Shown piece by piece: positions 43,378-51,217 of a stretch of 64,000 nucleotides of DNA (the stretch's first letter is position 1; every line of letters starts with the position of its first letter). The notes beneath the pieces were generated by a model, which searched no databases, was not told where the DNA came from, and saw nothing but the letters and a program-made list of their open reading frames with translations. The DNA is from JAUHXS01 sp965213575 (GTDB taxonomy: Bacteria > Bacteroidota > Bacteroidia > Chitinophagales > JAUHXS01). The position numbers and the translations under genes are program-made. The DNA is taken from contig CBDBZN010000037.1 in the NCBI GenBank assembly GCA_965213575.1, forward strand, positions 62,001-126,000, written 5' to 3'.

Positions 43378-45525
43378 TTACATCTCCTGTTTATGTTTAT
43401 AAATCGGCTCTATACCCATATTATAAAACACGAATGCCCATACATCAGCATACTCTTCTATGATCTTTGAAGTAGGTTTGCCTGAGCCATGGCCTGCCAT
43501 CGTTTCAATCCTAATCAACACCGGATTATCTCCTTGTTGTTTTTCTTGTAGCGTAGAAATAAATTTATAAGAGTGAGCCGGTACCACTCTATCATCGTGA
43601 TCTGCGGTGATTACCATAGTAGCAGGATATGCTGTCTCTTCTATATTGTGGAGAGGAGAATATTTAAGCAAATTTTCAAACTGGACGGAATCTTCGCTTG
43701 AACCATATTCCGATACCCATGCATGGCCAATAGTGTATTTATGAAATTTCAACATATCTAATACGCCTACGGCAGGAAGTGCCACTTGGAATAGTTCAGG
43801 CCGCTGAGTCATTGCAGCTCCAACTAATAATCCCCCATTCGACCTGCCGGAAATGGCTAGTTTTTCTGAATTCGTATATTTATTATTAACTAAATACTCG
43901 GCTGCGCTTATGAAATCATCAAAAACATTTTGTTTCTTATCTAACATGCCGCTTTTATGCCATTCTTCTCCATACTCACTTCCACCTCTCAGGTTGGCTA
44001 CTGCATACACACCACCATTTTCTAACAGCACAATATTAGCAATACTAAAACTTGGTGTAATGCTGATGTTGAAACCTCCATATCCATATAAAACTGTAGG
44101 GTTTTGGCCGTTAAGTTGCAAGCCTTTTTTATAGGTGATAAACATAGGTATTTTAGTGCCGTCTTTACTGGAATAAAACACTTGTTTAGTTTCATAATCT
44201 TGCGGGTTAAATTTTGCTTCAGATTCTTTGAAAACTTCAGAAGTTTTGGTAGCAATATTATATTTGTAAGTTGTACCGGGATAGGTATATGAAGTAAAGC
44301 GGTAAAAAACAAATTCTGCATCCTTCTTTCCCTCAAACCCGCTTACATTTCCAACAGTTGGAAGTTGCACTTCGCTTTCTTGGTTGCCTTCCATATCATA
44401 AACATATATTTTACTGGCTACATCTACCATATAATGAGCAAAAAGCTTACCTCCGGCACTGCTGATGCTACTAAGCACTTCTTCTTTTTCCGGTATGAGG
44501 GTTTCCCAATTTTTTGGTTCCGGTTTATTGATGTCAATTAAAACTATTCTATATTTAGGAGCATCTTTATTAGTGGCTACAACTAATTTGTCGCCAATAT
44601 TATCAATCAGATTATAGCTGTTTTTTATTTCTTTAACGATAGGAACGAATTGGCTGTTTGACTTAGTAAGGTCTTTTACGTAAAGTGCATTATCATTACT
44701 GGCCCCGGAGCTGATGTATAATTCTAAAAACCGCTCATCTTCTGTTACGCCTGCATAAAATCCTAATTTAGGTTCTTTAGGATCTTCATAAATGAGTTTG
44801 TCTTCATTTTGGCGTGTTCCTATCTTGTGATAATATATTTTAGCATTTTCGTTTTGAGAAGATAGGTCTTTGCCGGCTTCCGGTTCCGGATATCGGGTGT
44901 AGAAAAAACCATCTTTATACCAGGACATGCCGGAAAATTTAACATACTCTATGGTGTCAGATAGTTGCTCTTTTGTTTCCATGTCTATTACATAAAACTT
45001 TTTCCAATCTGATCCGCCTTCAGAGAGGCCATAGCCAAAGTATTTACCATCGTTAGAAACGCTAGTAGTGCTGATGGAAACTGTGCCTTCATCAGACATT
45101 TTATTAGGATCTAAAAATACTTCCGGCTCTCCATCTAAGCCTTTTTGACGATATAGCACTGCTTGGTTTTGCAAGCCGTCGTTCTTATAATAAAAGTAAT
45201 ACTCGCCACCTTCAAAAGGAGTTGAATATTTCGGGTAATTCCACAATTCTTCTAAGCGATCTTTTATCTCATCCTTATAAGAAATTTGGCTGAGATAATC
45301 TTGGGTAAGCTTATTTTGTGCCGCTACCCATGATTTTGTTTCTTCAGAATTTTCATCTTCTAACCAATAGTAAGAATCTTTAATTTCTGTATTGAAATAT
45401 AGGTCTACTTTATCTTGTTTAGCAGTAGCGGGATATTCGATTTTTCTGGCAGGCGGATTATCTACATTAGATTGGCAACCGATAATTAATGCTAGGGGAG
45501 GCAAAGTGAAATATTTAATGTTCAT
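43378..45525 (-). CDS. Prolyl oligopeptidase family serine peptidase (S9A), lipoprotein
   Basis: 715 residues. The N-terminus MNIKYFTLPPLALIIG-C is a lipoprotein signal. A seven-bladed propeller (about 80-430) begins after YYWLEDENSEETKSWVAAQN, the usual S9A opening. The alpha/beta-hydrolase part has GGFNIS, ANLRGGSEYGEEWHKSG, the nucleophile in SGRSNGGLL (about residue 560), Asp in TADHDDRVVP and His in MAGHGSGKP. It cleaves after proline in short peptides, here probably in the periplasm or at the outer membrane. Confidence 0.93.
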   Translation of the reverse strand: MNIKYFTLPPLALIIGCQSNVDNPPARKIEYPATAKQDKVDLYFNTEIKDSYYWLEDENSEETKSWVAAQNKLTQDYLSQISYKDEIKDRLEELWNYPKYSTPFEGGEYYFYYKNDGLQNQAVLYRQKGLDGEPEVFLDPNKMSDEGTVSISTTSVSNDGKYFGYGLSEGGSDWKKFYVIDMETKEQLSDTIEYVKFSGMSWYKDGFFYTRYPEPEAGKDLSSQNENAKIYYHKIGTRQNEDKLIYEDPKEPKLGFYAGVTEDERFLELYISSGASNDNALYVKDLTKSNSQFVPIVKEIKNSYNLIDNIGDKLVVATNKDAPKYRIVLIDINKPEPKNWETLIPEKEEVLSSISSAGGKLFAHYMVDVASKIYVYDMEGNQESEVQLPTVGNVSGFEGKKDAEFVFYRFTSYTYPGTTYKYNIATKTSEVFKESEAKFNPQDYETKQVFYSSKDGTKIPMFITYKKGLQLNGQNPTVLYGYGGFNISITPSFSIANIVLLENGGVYAVANLRGGSEYGEEWHKSGMLDKKQNVFDDFISAAEYLVNNKYTNSEKLAISGRSNGGLLVGAAMTQRPELFQVALPAVGVLDMLKFHKYTIGHAWVSEYGSSEDSVQFENLLKYSPLHNIEETAYPATMVITADHDDRVVPAHSYKFISTLQEKQQGDNPVLIRIETMAGHGSGKPTSKIIEEYADVWAFVFYNMGIEPIYKHKQEM

Positions 45526-45625
45526 TTAATAAATTTTTTATGAAGTTATGAAAATGAATTTCAAAATAAAAAATTTAATATTAAATGAGTTGTGTTGCTC
45601 CATTCTTTAGCAGTTATAGAATGGC

Positions 45626-45693
45626 AGCTTCACCATAGGCTTCACATAGGCTAGGGTTTAAACCCTAGCCTATGTGAAGCCTATGGTGAAGCT
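45626..45693. repeat. 68-bp perfect palindrome, 3' side of the RAYT gene
   Basis: Two 34-bp arms meet at a GGGTTT/AAACCC centre with no mismatch. Each arm contains ATAGGCTTCACATAGGCTAG. Its last bases overlap the stop codon of the transposase. It belongs to the REP-like set with 46158-46198 and 46215-46260. Confidence 0.92.
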
Positions 45694-46123
45694 ATTCGCT
45701 ATTTCCGTTTAGGTTTAAGAATTCTTCATATTCTTGCGGAAAGCTTCTTTTTAAATGATGTTCTTTCTGATTTTTTATATAGAAAAACACTTTATCTAAC
45801 ATAGATTCACTTACTGAAAATGCAGCATACCCTGCTTGCCAAGCGAATGTTGTAGGAATAAAATTTTGCTTATTAATATAAAAAGAACTGCTTCCCTTAA
45901 TTTGCTTTATAACTTCAGCTACTGATTTTTGAGGATTTAACAGAAACAGGCAATGGATATGATCAGGCATTCCATTGACAATTCTTACCGGGCAGCCACT
46001 ATCAATTAACTGCTGACTTAGATACTTATGAATGGTTGGCTCAATTGAATAATGTAAAAAAGGTTCTCGGTTTTTAGTAGACCACACCGCTTGAATCCAT
46101 ATTTTGTTAAATGATTGAGGCAT
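45692..46123 (-). CDS. REP-associated tyrosine transposase (Y1_Tnp/IS200-like)
   Basis: A 143-residue single-domain HUH enzyme. It starts MPQSFNKIWIQAVWSTKNRE, has the metal-binding HxH in MPDHIHCLFLL, and a catalytic tyrosine with downstream Gln and His in FFYIKNQKEHH. TTFAWQAGYAAFSVS is typical of the family. It cleaves and joins single-stranded DNA at hairpins. There is no orfB gene and no classic IS end. Three palindromes sharing a GGGTTTAAACCC centre flank it, the arrangement of REP/RAYT elements. It appears intact. Confidence 0.9.
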   Translation of the reverse strand: MPQSFNKIWIQAVWSTKNREPFLHYSIEPTIHKYLSQQLIDSGCPVRIVNGMPDHIHCLFLLNPQKSVAEVIKQIKGSSSFYINKQNFIPTTFAWQAGYAAFSVSESMLDKVFFYIKNQKEHHLKRSFPQEYEEFLNLNGNSE

Positions 46124-46157
46124 TTATGTAAATGTATAAAAATTGAAGAAATTTTCT

Positions 46158-46198
46158 ATCATCTATAAGCTGGGGTTTAAACCCAGCTTATAGATGAT
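46158..46198. repeat. 41-bp palindrome with one unpaired G, 5' side of the RAYT gene
   Basis: ATCATCTATAAGCTGGG pairs with its complement around GTTTAAAC, with one extra G in the left arm. It shares the GGGTTTAAACCC centre with its neighbours but has different outer arms. Confidence 0.88.
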
Positions 46199-46214
46199 GG
46201 AAGTTGTAATATAA

Positions 46215-46260
46215 TTTTTTCATATAGGCTAGGGTTTAAACCCTAGCCTATATGAAAAAA
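46215..46260. repeat. 46-bp perfect palindrome downstream of the ABC exporter gene
   Basis: Two 23-bp arms (CATATAGGCTAGGGTTT preceded by six T). It shares ATAGGCTAGGGTTT with the 68-bp palindrome. The flanking T and A runs make it a plausible bidirectional terminator for the ABC gene, whose stop is 35 bp away. Confidence 0.9.
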
Positions 46261-46294
46261 AACACAGGTTTAAACTCACCGCGGTTTAGGAATA

Positions 46295-48040
46295 TTATAT
46301 CCTCGACTGATACGTATACAACTGATGATATCGGCCTGCTTTATTGATCAACTCATCATGTGTGCCTCTTTCGTATATTTTCCCATCTTCTATTACTAAT
46401 ATTTGATCAGCTTTTTTTATGGTACTTAATCGGTGGGCAATCACAAAAGTAGTTCGGCCTTCCATAAGTTTACCCAAACTATCTTGAATATAGGTTTCAC
46501 TTTCAGTGTCCAAATTGGAAGTAGCTTCATCCAAAATCAAGACTTTAGGATCAGCCAATAATGCTCGGGCAATAGCAACTCGCTGACGTTGTCCACCCGA
46601 CAGCTTCACGCCTCTCTCGCCAATGACAGTTTCTAGCCCCTTCTCAAACCGATCGGTAAATTCGCTTACATGCGCAGCTTTTACCGCAGCTTGGATTTCC
46701 GGGCCCGTTGCATCAGGCCGGGAAAAGAGAATGTTTTCCCTGATTGTTCCTTCATATAAAAAATCATCTTGTAAGACTACACCCAGGTGTTTTCGGTAAG
46801 TATCCAATTTGATAGTTGACATATCAATTCCATCAACATATACTGTTCCTGTTTGCGGAGATAGAAAGGAAGCCGCCAGCCCTGCGATGGTCGTTTTGCC
46901 TGAGCCTGAACTACCTACTAATGCAGTCACAGACCCCGCTCTTGCTGTGAGTGAAATTTTATGTAACACCGGTTTATCTTTTTCGTATTCGAAAGAAACA
47001 TCTTGAAAACTGATATCTCCTTTAATTTCTTGCAGCGATATCATTCGGCCGGGTTCTTCTCCTTCACGAGTAGTATTTAATACTTCTTCCATTCTATCAA
47101 TGCCTGCAAAAGCCTCTGTGATTTGGCTTCCGATATTACTCATCTGAATGATAGGAGCTACTAAAAAGCCGAGATATAATGTAAATGCAAAGAAATCCCC
47201 AACTGTCATAGTTTCATTAATTATTTTCGTCCCACCGATCCACATAATCATAATACTCGTAAGGCCTAGCAAAAGAGTTGCGAGGCTGGTAACTAAACTT
47301 GTAGAAGTAAGTGTTTTCTTAACATTTATATAGAGCCGAGTGACTCCTTGCTCAAAAATATTTATTTCATAAGCTTCTGCATTAAATCCTTTAATAACCC
47401 TTATACCATTAAGTGATTCTGTTAGGCGGCCTGATACGTCTGCATTGATCTCCCTTCTTTGTTTAAATATCGGGCGAATGTAAGCAAAGGCCTTCATCGA
47501 TACAATGCCGAAAATAATGAGTGGAATGAATGTGAAAAGTGTCATCGTAACACTTATATTCATCAATAAGATAAATGCAATGACCGAAGTAAGTACGCCT
47601 CCAAATAATTGTACTAACCCGGTGCCCACCAAATTCCTTACTCCTTCTACGTCAGACATAATTCGCGATACTAAAGAGCCTGATTTATTATTATCAAAAT
47701 AATTTATTGGGAGCTTTATAATATGTTGTTGAACTTGCACACGCAATACAGAAATAAGGTGTTGCGCTTCTACGCTAAGCAATTTTGTTAAAAAGAAAGA
47801 AGTAGTGGACTGAATTACAATGGCAGCGCCTACTACTAGTAATAGTAGTTTTAATAGATTAAAATCATTTTTAGCAATAACTTCATCGATAAGGATTTTA
47901 GTGGAACCCGGCAAAACAAGCCCTGCTAATCTATTAATGATAATAAGTACCAGCCCTAATAAAAGAAGTTTTTTGCGAGGTAAAATAATGTTTTTAACTG
48001 CATATTGAAGGGCTGAAAATTTCAGTTTTTTTGCCGGCAC
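46295..48040 (-). CDS. ABC exporter, membrane-ATPase fusion (MsbA-like)
   Basis: A 581-residue half transporter, GTG start. Six membrane helices lie in residues about 25-310. The ATPase has Walker A VGSSGSGKTT (about 377), Q-loop VVLQDDF, signature KLSGGQRQRVAIARALLADP, Walker B VLILDEATS and the H-loop AHRLST. It acts as a homodimer or with a partner to export lipids, drugs or peptides; the substrate is not evident. Its start is 5 bp after the stop of the dehydrogenase gene, so they share a transcript. Confidence 0.92.
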   Translation of the reverse strand: MPAKKLKFSALQYAVKNIILPRKKLLLLGLVLIIINRLAGLVLPGSTKILIDEVIAKNDFNLLKLLLLVVGAAIVIQSTTSFFLTKLLSVEAQHLISVLRVQVQQHIIKLPINYFDNNKSGSLVSRIMSDVEGVRNLVGTGLVQLFGGVLTSVIAFILLMNISVTMTLFTFIPLIIFGIVSMKAFAYIRPIFKQRREINADVSGRLTESLNGIRVIKGFNAEAYEINIFEQGVTRLYINVKKTLTSTSLVTSLATLLLGLTSIMIMWIGGTKIINETMTVGDFFAFTLYLGFLVAPIIQMSNIGSQITEAFAGIDRMEEVLNTTREGEEPGRMISLQEIKGDISFQDVSFEYEKDKPVLHKISLTARAGSVTALVGSSGSGKTTIAGLAASFLSPQTGTVYVDGIDMSTIKLDTYRKHLGVVLQDDFLYEGTIRENILFSRPDATGPEIQAAVKAAHVSEFTDRFEKGLETVIGERGVKLSGGQRQRVAIARALLADPKVLILDEATSNLDTESETYIQDSLGKLMEGRTTFVIAHRLSTIKKADQILVIEDGKIYERGTHDELINKAGRYHQLYTYQSRI

Positions 48041-48045
48041 CGATC

Positions 48046-48822
48046 CTATTTTTCCGTCATTTTTCTAACGATCGAAGTTACTATTTTACGCGGTGTAAAG
48101 CGAATTGAATTGGCTAATATTTTATTTTTTAAGCCATGGATAGCTACTACTTCACCTTTCATCATTTTTTCGTAACCAAATTTCGCAACCTCTTTTGCAG
48201 TAGGCAGGTCGCCTTGAAATAATTTAGAATTTTCTGCATCTGCCGCATCTTTAAAGCCCGTATCAGTGGCGCCAGGACATAATGCTGTAACAGTTATGCC
48301 TTTATCTTTTACCTCATTTGCAATGCCCTCACTAAAAGCTAATACGTAATGTTTAGTAGCGTAATAAACTGCCATCAAAGGCCCCGGAGGAAACGCTGCC
48401 ACAGATGCTAAGTTCATGATTTTCCCACTTTTCCGTTTTACCATATCTTGCAGAAAAAGTTTGGTGAGGTGTGTGAGTGTGGTAATATTTAATTGTATCA
48501 TGTCAGCCTCTTTTTCCCACTCAGTTTCATAAAAGAAACCAAAATCACCAAGTCCTGCATTATTAATTAAATAATCTACTGTAATATTTTCTTTTTTAAC
48601 CTTATCATAAACATTTTGGACAGCATCTGGCTTAGTCAGATCTATCTCAATCACTATAGCTTTTATTTTAAATTTCGCCTCAAGTTCTTGTTTTAGTGAA
48701 TTCAATTTATCGCCACTTCTAGCTATCAATATTAAATCACCGCCTTTTTCGGCATGTATTTTGGCTAATTCTAATCCAATTCCATTAGATGCTCCGGTTA
48801 TTAAAGCTGTTTTATGGCTCAT
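48046..48822 (-). CDS. Short-chain dehydrogenase/reductase
   Basis: 258 residues from the ATG at 48822; the frame is open to 48849. It has the SDR cofactor motif ALITGASNGIGLELA, NNAGLGDFG, the catalytic Ser region IMNLASVAAFPPG and YYATKHYV (Tyr and Lys of YxxxK). The Arg after the Gly motif (LILIARSGDKL) favours NADPH. It resembles the DltE-like oxidoreductases. The substrate is unknown. It is divergent from the ATPase gene at 48974, with repeats in the shared spacer. Confidence 0.88.
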   Translation of the reverse strand: MSHKTALITGASNGIGLELAKIHAEKGGDLILIARSGDKLNSLKQELEAKFKIKAIVIEIDLTKPDAVQNVYDKVKKENITVDYLINNAGLGDFGFFYETEWEKEADMIQLNITTLTHLTKLFLQDMVKRKSGKIMNLASVAAFPPGPLMAVYYATKHYVLAFSEGIANEVKDKGITVTALCPGATDTGFKDAADAENSKLFQGDLPTAKEVAKFGYEKMMKGEVVAIHGLKNKILANSIRFTPRKIVTSIVRKMTEK

Positions 48823-48884
48823 TGATATTTGGTTTATTTGTGTTTGCAAATTACAAACTTTATGCTAATTAAATATGGTATTAC

Positions 48885-48964
48885 AATACTATTTATATTA
48901 TATATAATAGTAACTAAATACTATTTTTTACTAAAATAATAGGTATTCAATACTATTTTAGTAT
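48885..48964. promoter_or_regulatory. Three direct repeats with 32-bp period, candidate operator
   Basis: AATACTATTT occurs at 48885-48894, 48917-48926 and 48949-48958, exactly 32 bp apart, about three helical turns. Each copy is the right half of a looser dyad with an upstream GGTATT or AATAGTA. The third copy is also part of the perfect dyad ATACTA-TTT-TAGTAT that runs into the -7 box of the ATPase gene. This looks like cooperative binding of a regulator on one face of the DNA. The regulator is unknown. Confidence 0.5.
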
Positions 48965-48969
48965 ATTTG
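48962..48969 (+). promoter_or_regulatory. Promoter -7 box of the DUF4143-type ATPase gene
   Basis: TATATTTG matches TAnnTTTG and ends 4 nt before the ATG, so the mRNA is probably leaderless. It overlaps the third operator-like repeat. Confidence 0.55.
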
Positions 48970-48973
48970 TTAC

Positions 48974-50203
48974 ATGTTAGAAGAATTATTTCAACTCAGT
49001 CAGCATTTCATCAACAAACGGAATAGAAGCTATGTGCGCAGTTTTTTTGAAACGCTATCTCCTCAAAATCGAATAAACGTGATTTTAGGACAAAGAGGCG
49101 TAGGTAAAACCACAGGCATTATTCAAACTATTTTAATGCGTTATGGAGATGTTCAAACGACTAAAGCACTCTATATCCAAGCAGATCATACTATTACTTC
49201 GAAATATAATTTGTATGATATCGCTAGAGAATTTCAAAATTATGGAGGTGAGTTATTATGTATTGATGAAGTCCATAAATATCCTGAGTGGGCTAGAGAG
49301 CTGAAAAGCATATACGATACATTTGATGATTTGCAAATGATTGTTTCCGGGAGTTCATTGCTTCAAATAAGAAAAGCAAGTCATGATTTAAGTCGCAGGG
49401 TAATTGTAAGTTATCTCAACGGGTTATCCTTTAGAGAATATCTTAATATACATCAAGGCATTTGTATACAGCCTATTTCGCTATCTCACCTACTGGATAA
49501 TCATCAAGATATTGCTCAAGAATTTATCCAAGTAATAGAAGCAACAGATCATAAAATTCTAGTTTTATTTAAGGAATACCTAAAACGAGGTTTTTATCCA
49601 TATTATGAAGAATTTGATGAGATAGGCTTCTATGTAACCTTAGATGAGCAAATACACGCTACGTTAGAGTCTGATTTACCGCATGTTTTTCCCGATTTAT
49701 CAGGATATAGCATTGCCAAGATGAAAAAATTATTAGCGCTTATTGCTACAACTGTACCATATATTCCTGATTTGAAATACTTAAAAGAAGTATTGGATAT
49801 AGGAGATGAGCGTACCTTAAAAACCTATTTAAGGCATTTACATGATGCGCGAATTATTACCATGTTGCCGAAAAAAGGCAAAGGCATGAAATCTTTATAC
49901 AAACCGGAAAAATTATATTTAAATAACTCCAACTTAGCATATGCATTAGGTGATAAGCAAAATTTGAATTTAGGAACTATAAGAGAATGTTTTTTTACTC
50001 AAGCTATTGGTAATTTGGCAGAATTGAGTATTCCACCTAAAGGAGATTTTTTAATCAACGATGAAATTTTAATAGAAGTGGGTGGGAGAGGGAAAGGCTC
50101 TTCACAAATTAAAGGTTCATCCGATGCTTATTTAGTCTTAGATGAAATGGAAGTTGGTATCAACAAGAAAATACCATTATGGTTATTTGGATTTTTGTAT
50201 TAA
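48974..50203 (+). CDS. AAA-type ATPase with DUF4143 domain
   Basis: 409 residues. The N-terminal ATPase (AAA_14) has Walker A ILGQRGVGKTTGIIQ and Walker B LLCIDEVHKYPEWARELKSI, then the sensor MIVSGSSLLQI. The C-terminal DUF4143 nuclease-like half includes LKYLKEVLDIGDERTLKTYL and LYLNNSNLAYAL, with a late IEVGGRGKG. Such proteins are common in bacteria and archaea. Roles suggested include DNA transactions and defence, but none is proven. It is convergent with the bestrophin gene (2 bp between). Confidence 0.85.
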   Translation: MLEELFQLSQHFINKRNRSYVRSFFETLSPQNRINVILGQRGVGKTTGIIQTILMRYGDVQTTKALYIQADHTITSKYNLYDIAREFQNYGGELLCIDEVHKYPEWARELKSIYDTFDDLQMIVSGSSLLQIRKASHDLSRRVIVSYLNGLSFREYLNIHQGICIQPISLSHLLDNHQDIAQEFIQVIEATDHKILVLFKEYLKRGFYPYYEEFDEIGFYVTLDEQIHATLESDLPHVFPDLSGYSIAKMKKLLALIATTVPYIPDLKYLKEVLDIGDERTLKTYLRHLHDARIITMLPKKGKGMKSLYKPEKLYLNNSNLAYALGDKQNLNLGTIRECFFTQAIGNLAELSIPPKGDFLINDEILIEVGGRGKGSSQIKGSSDAYLVLDEMEVGINKKIPLWLFGFLY

Positions 50204-50205
50204 AG

Positions 50206-51102
50206 TTACATTGAGTAAAAGTCATATACATAATCCGTTTGCGGTACGTTTTTTTCTCCTAAAAGCTGTCGAATATTTGTTTCAATAGTCATGGATATTT
50301 GATTCATTGCGGTATCAGTAGGTCGGTTTTCAAAAGGATCTTGCATATGATGAGCTGTTTTCATTAACAAGAAAAAAGACAACGCAATTGCAATAAGAAG
50401 CACCAGGACAAATATTGAATTTAAATCAGAAAGAGATATGGCTAAACAAGTTAAAAAGATATAAACAAAAAATCGGAGAAAAATCCGATAAGTTTTAGGG
50501 AAAACAGTATTTTTAATTCGTTCTGCCTTACCCATAGAAGCACAAAGTCTCACGTAAGTATTATCTAATTGTACTTGTTGAAAATCATTTATTAACTTTT
50601 GCTCGTGAAGAGATTTAATTAATTGAGAATTGAGATTTATAATGCCTAACGGGTTATTATTCTGAGTAGATAGGTATTTTAAATCTTCTGGAGATAAAAA
50701 TTTTTTAGCATTTTCTAAAGGAAAGAGCTTACGCAATGAATTGGATAAGGCATAACACCAAGCAATTTGTTTATAAGCAATTACTTTCAAATTTTCCGAC
50801 TTAGATTCAGTGTCTTTGTGAAAGTGGAGTAGCTGAACTATTAATGACCTAGAATCATTAACTATTGCTCCCCATATCTTTCTAGCTTCCCACCATCTAT
50901 CGTATGATTGATTTATTTTGAATGCTAAAACTAATGAAATTGCAGTACCTAAGAATGCAGGTACAGCTACAGGTAAATCATAATTAAACTTAAAAATTTG
51001 TCTCAGTATAATAATCGCAGCAGTAAAAACAACTGTAATAGCAATATCGATTTTTATTTTATTTAAAATGTATTTTAAAGGAATAGACTTATTAAGAAGC
51101 AT
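50206..51102 (-). CDS. Bestrophin family (UPF0187) ion channel
   Basis: 298 residues in the inner membrane. The signature FKINQSYDRWWEARKIWGAI follows the first two membrane segments (about 22-40 and 47-62). Two more lie near 205-245. NRPTDTAMNQISMTIE near the end is the usual cytosolic motif of the family. Bacterial bestrophins form pentameric channels for small ions. A role in anion or cation flux is assumed from the family only. Confidence 0.9.
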   Translation of the reverse strand: MLLNKSIPLKYILNKIKIDIAITVVFTAAIIILRQIFKFNYDLPVAVPAFLGTAISLVLAFKINQSYDRWWEARKIWGAIVNDSRSLIVQLLHFHKDTESKSENLKVIAYKQIAWCYALSNSLRKLFPLENAKKFLSPEDLKYLSTQNNNPLGIINLNSQLIKSLHEQKLINDFQQVQLDNTYVRLCASMGKAERIKNTVFPKTYRIFLRFFVYIFLTCLAISLSDLNSIFVLVLLIAIALSFFLLMKTAHHMQDPFENRPTDTAMNQISMTIETNIRQLLGEKNVPQTDYVYDFYSM

Positions 51103-51192
51103 ATAAATAAAAGTTTCTGTGAATTAATAATAGATATTTTGAATTTTAAACATAGCCCATTCAATTTTAATGCCAAACTCAATAATATTGTA

Positions 51193-51200
51193 TACCTTTG
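51193..51200 (+). promoter_or_regulatory. Promoter -7 box of typA
   Basis: TACCTTTG fits TAnnTTTG exactly and lies 17 nt before the ATG at 51218. It sits inside the longer open frame that begins at 51170, showing that the extension is not translated. Confidence 0.7.
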
Positions 51201-51217
51201 TCGCCTCAAATAAAAAT

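Larger units (their letters stand above)
45626..46260. mobile_element. REP/RAYT element
   Basis: The transposase gene with one palindrome at its 3' end and two at its 5' end. All share the GGGTTTAAACCC centre. No target-site duplication could be identified by eye. The boundaries given are simply the outer palindromes. Confidence 0.7.

Noticed and set aside
45692..46123. Full IS200/IS605 insertion sequence
   Set aside because: There is no tnpB/orfB and no typical IS ends. The palindromes share a centre but not arms, which fits a REP/RAYT element better.
48974..50203. A defence island around the DUF4143-type ATPase
   Set aside because: The neighbours are a dehydrogenase, an ABC exporter and a bestrophin. 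No restriction, toxin or nuclease partner is present, so context does not support a defence cluster.
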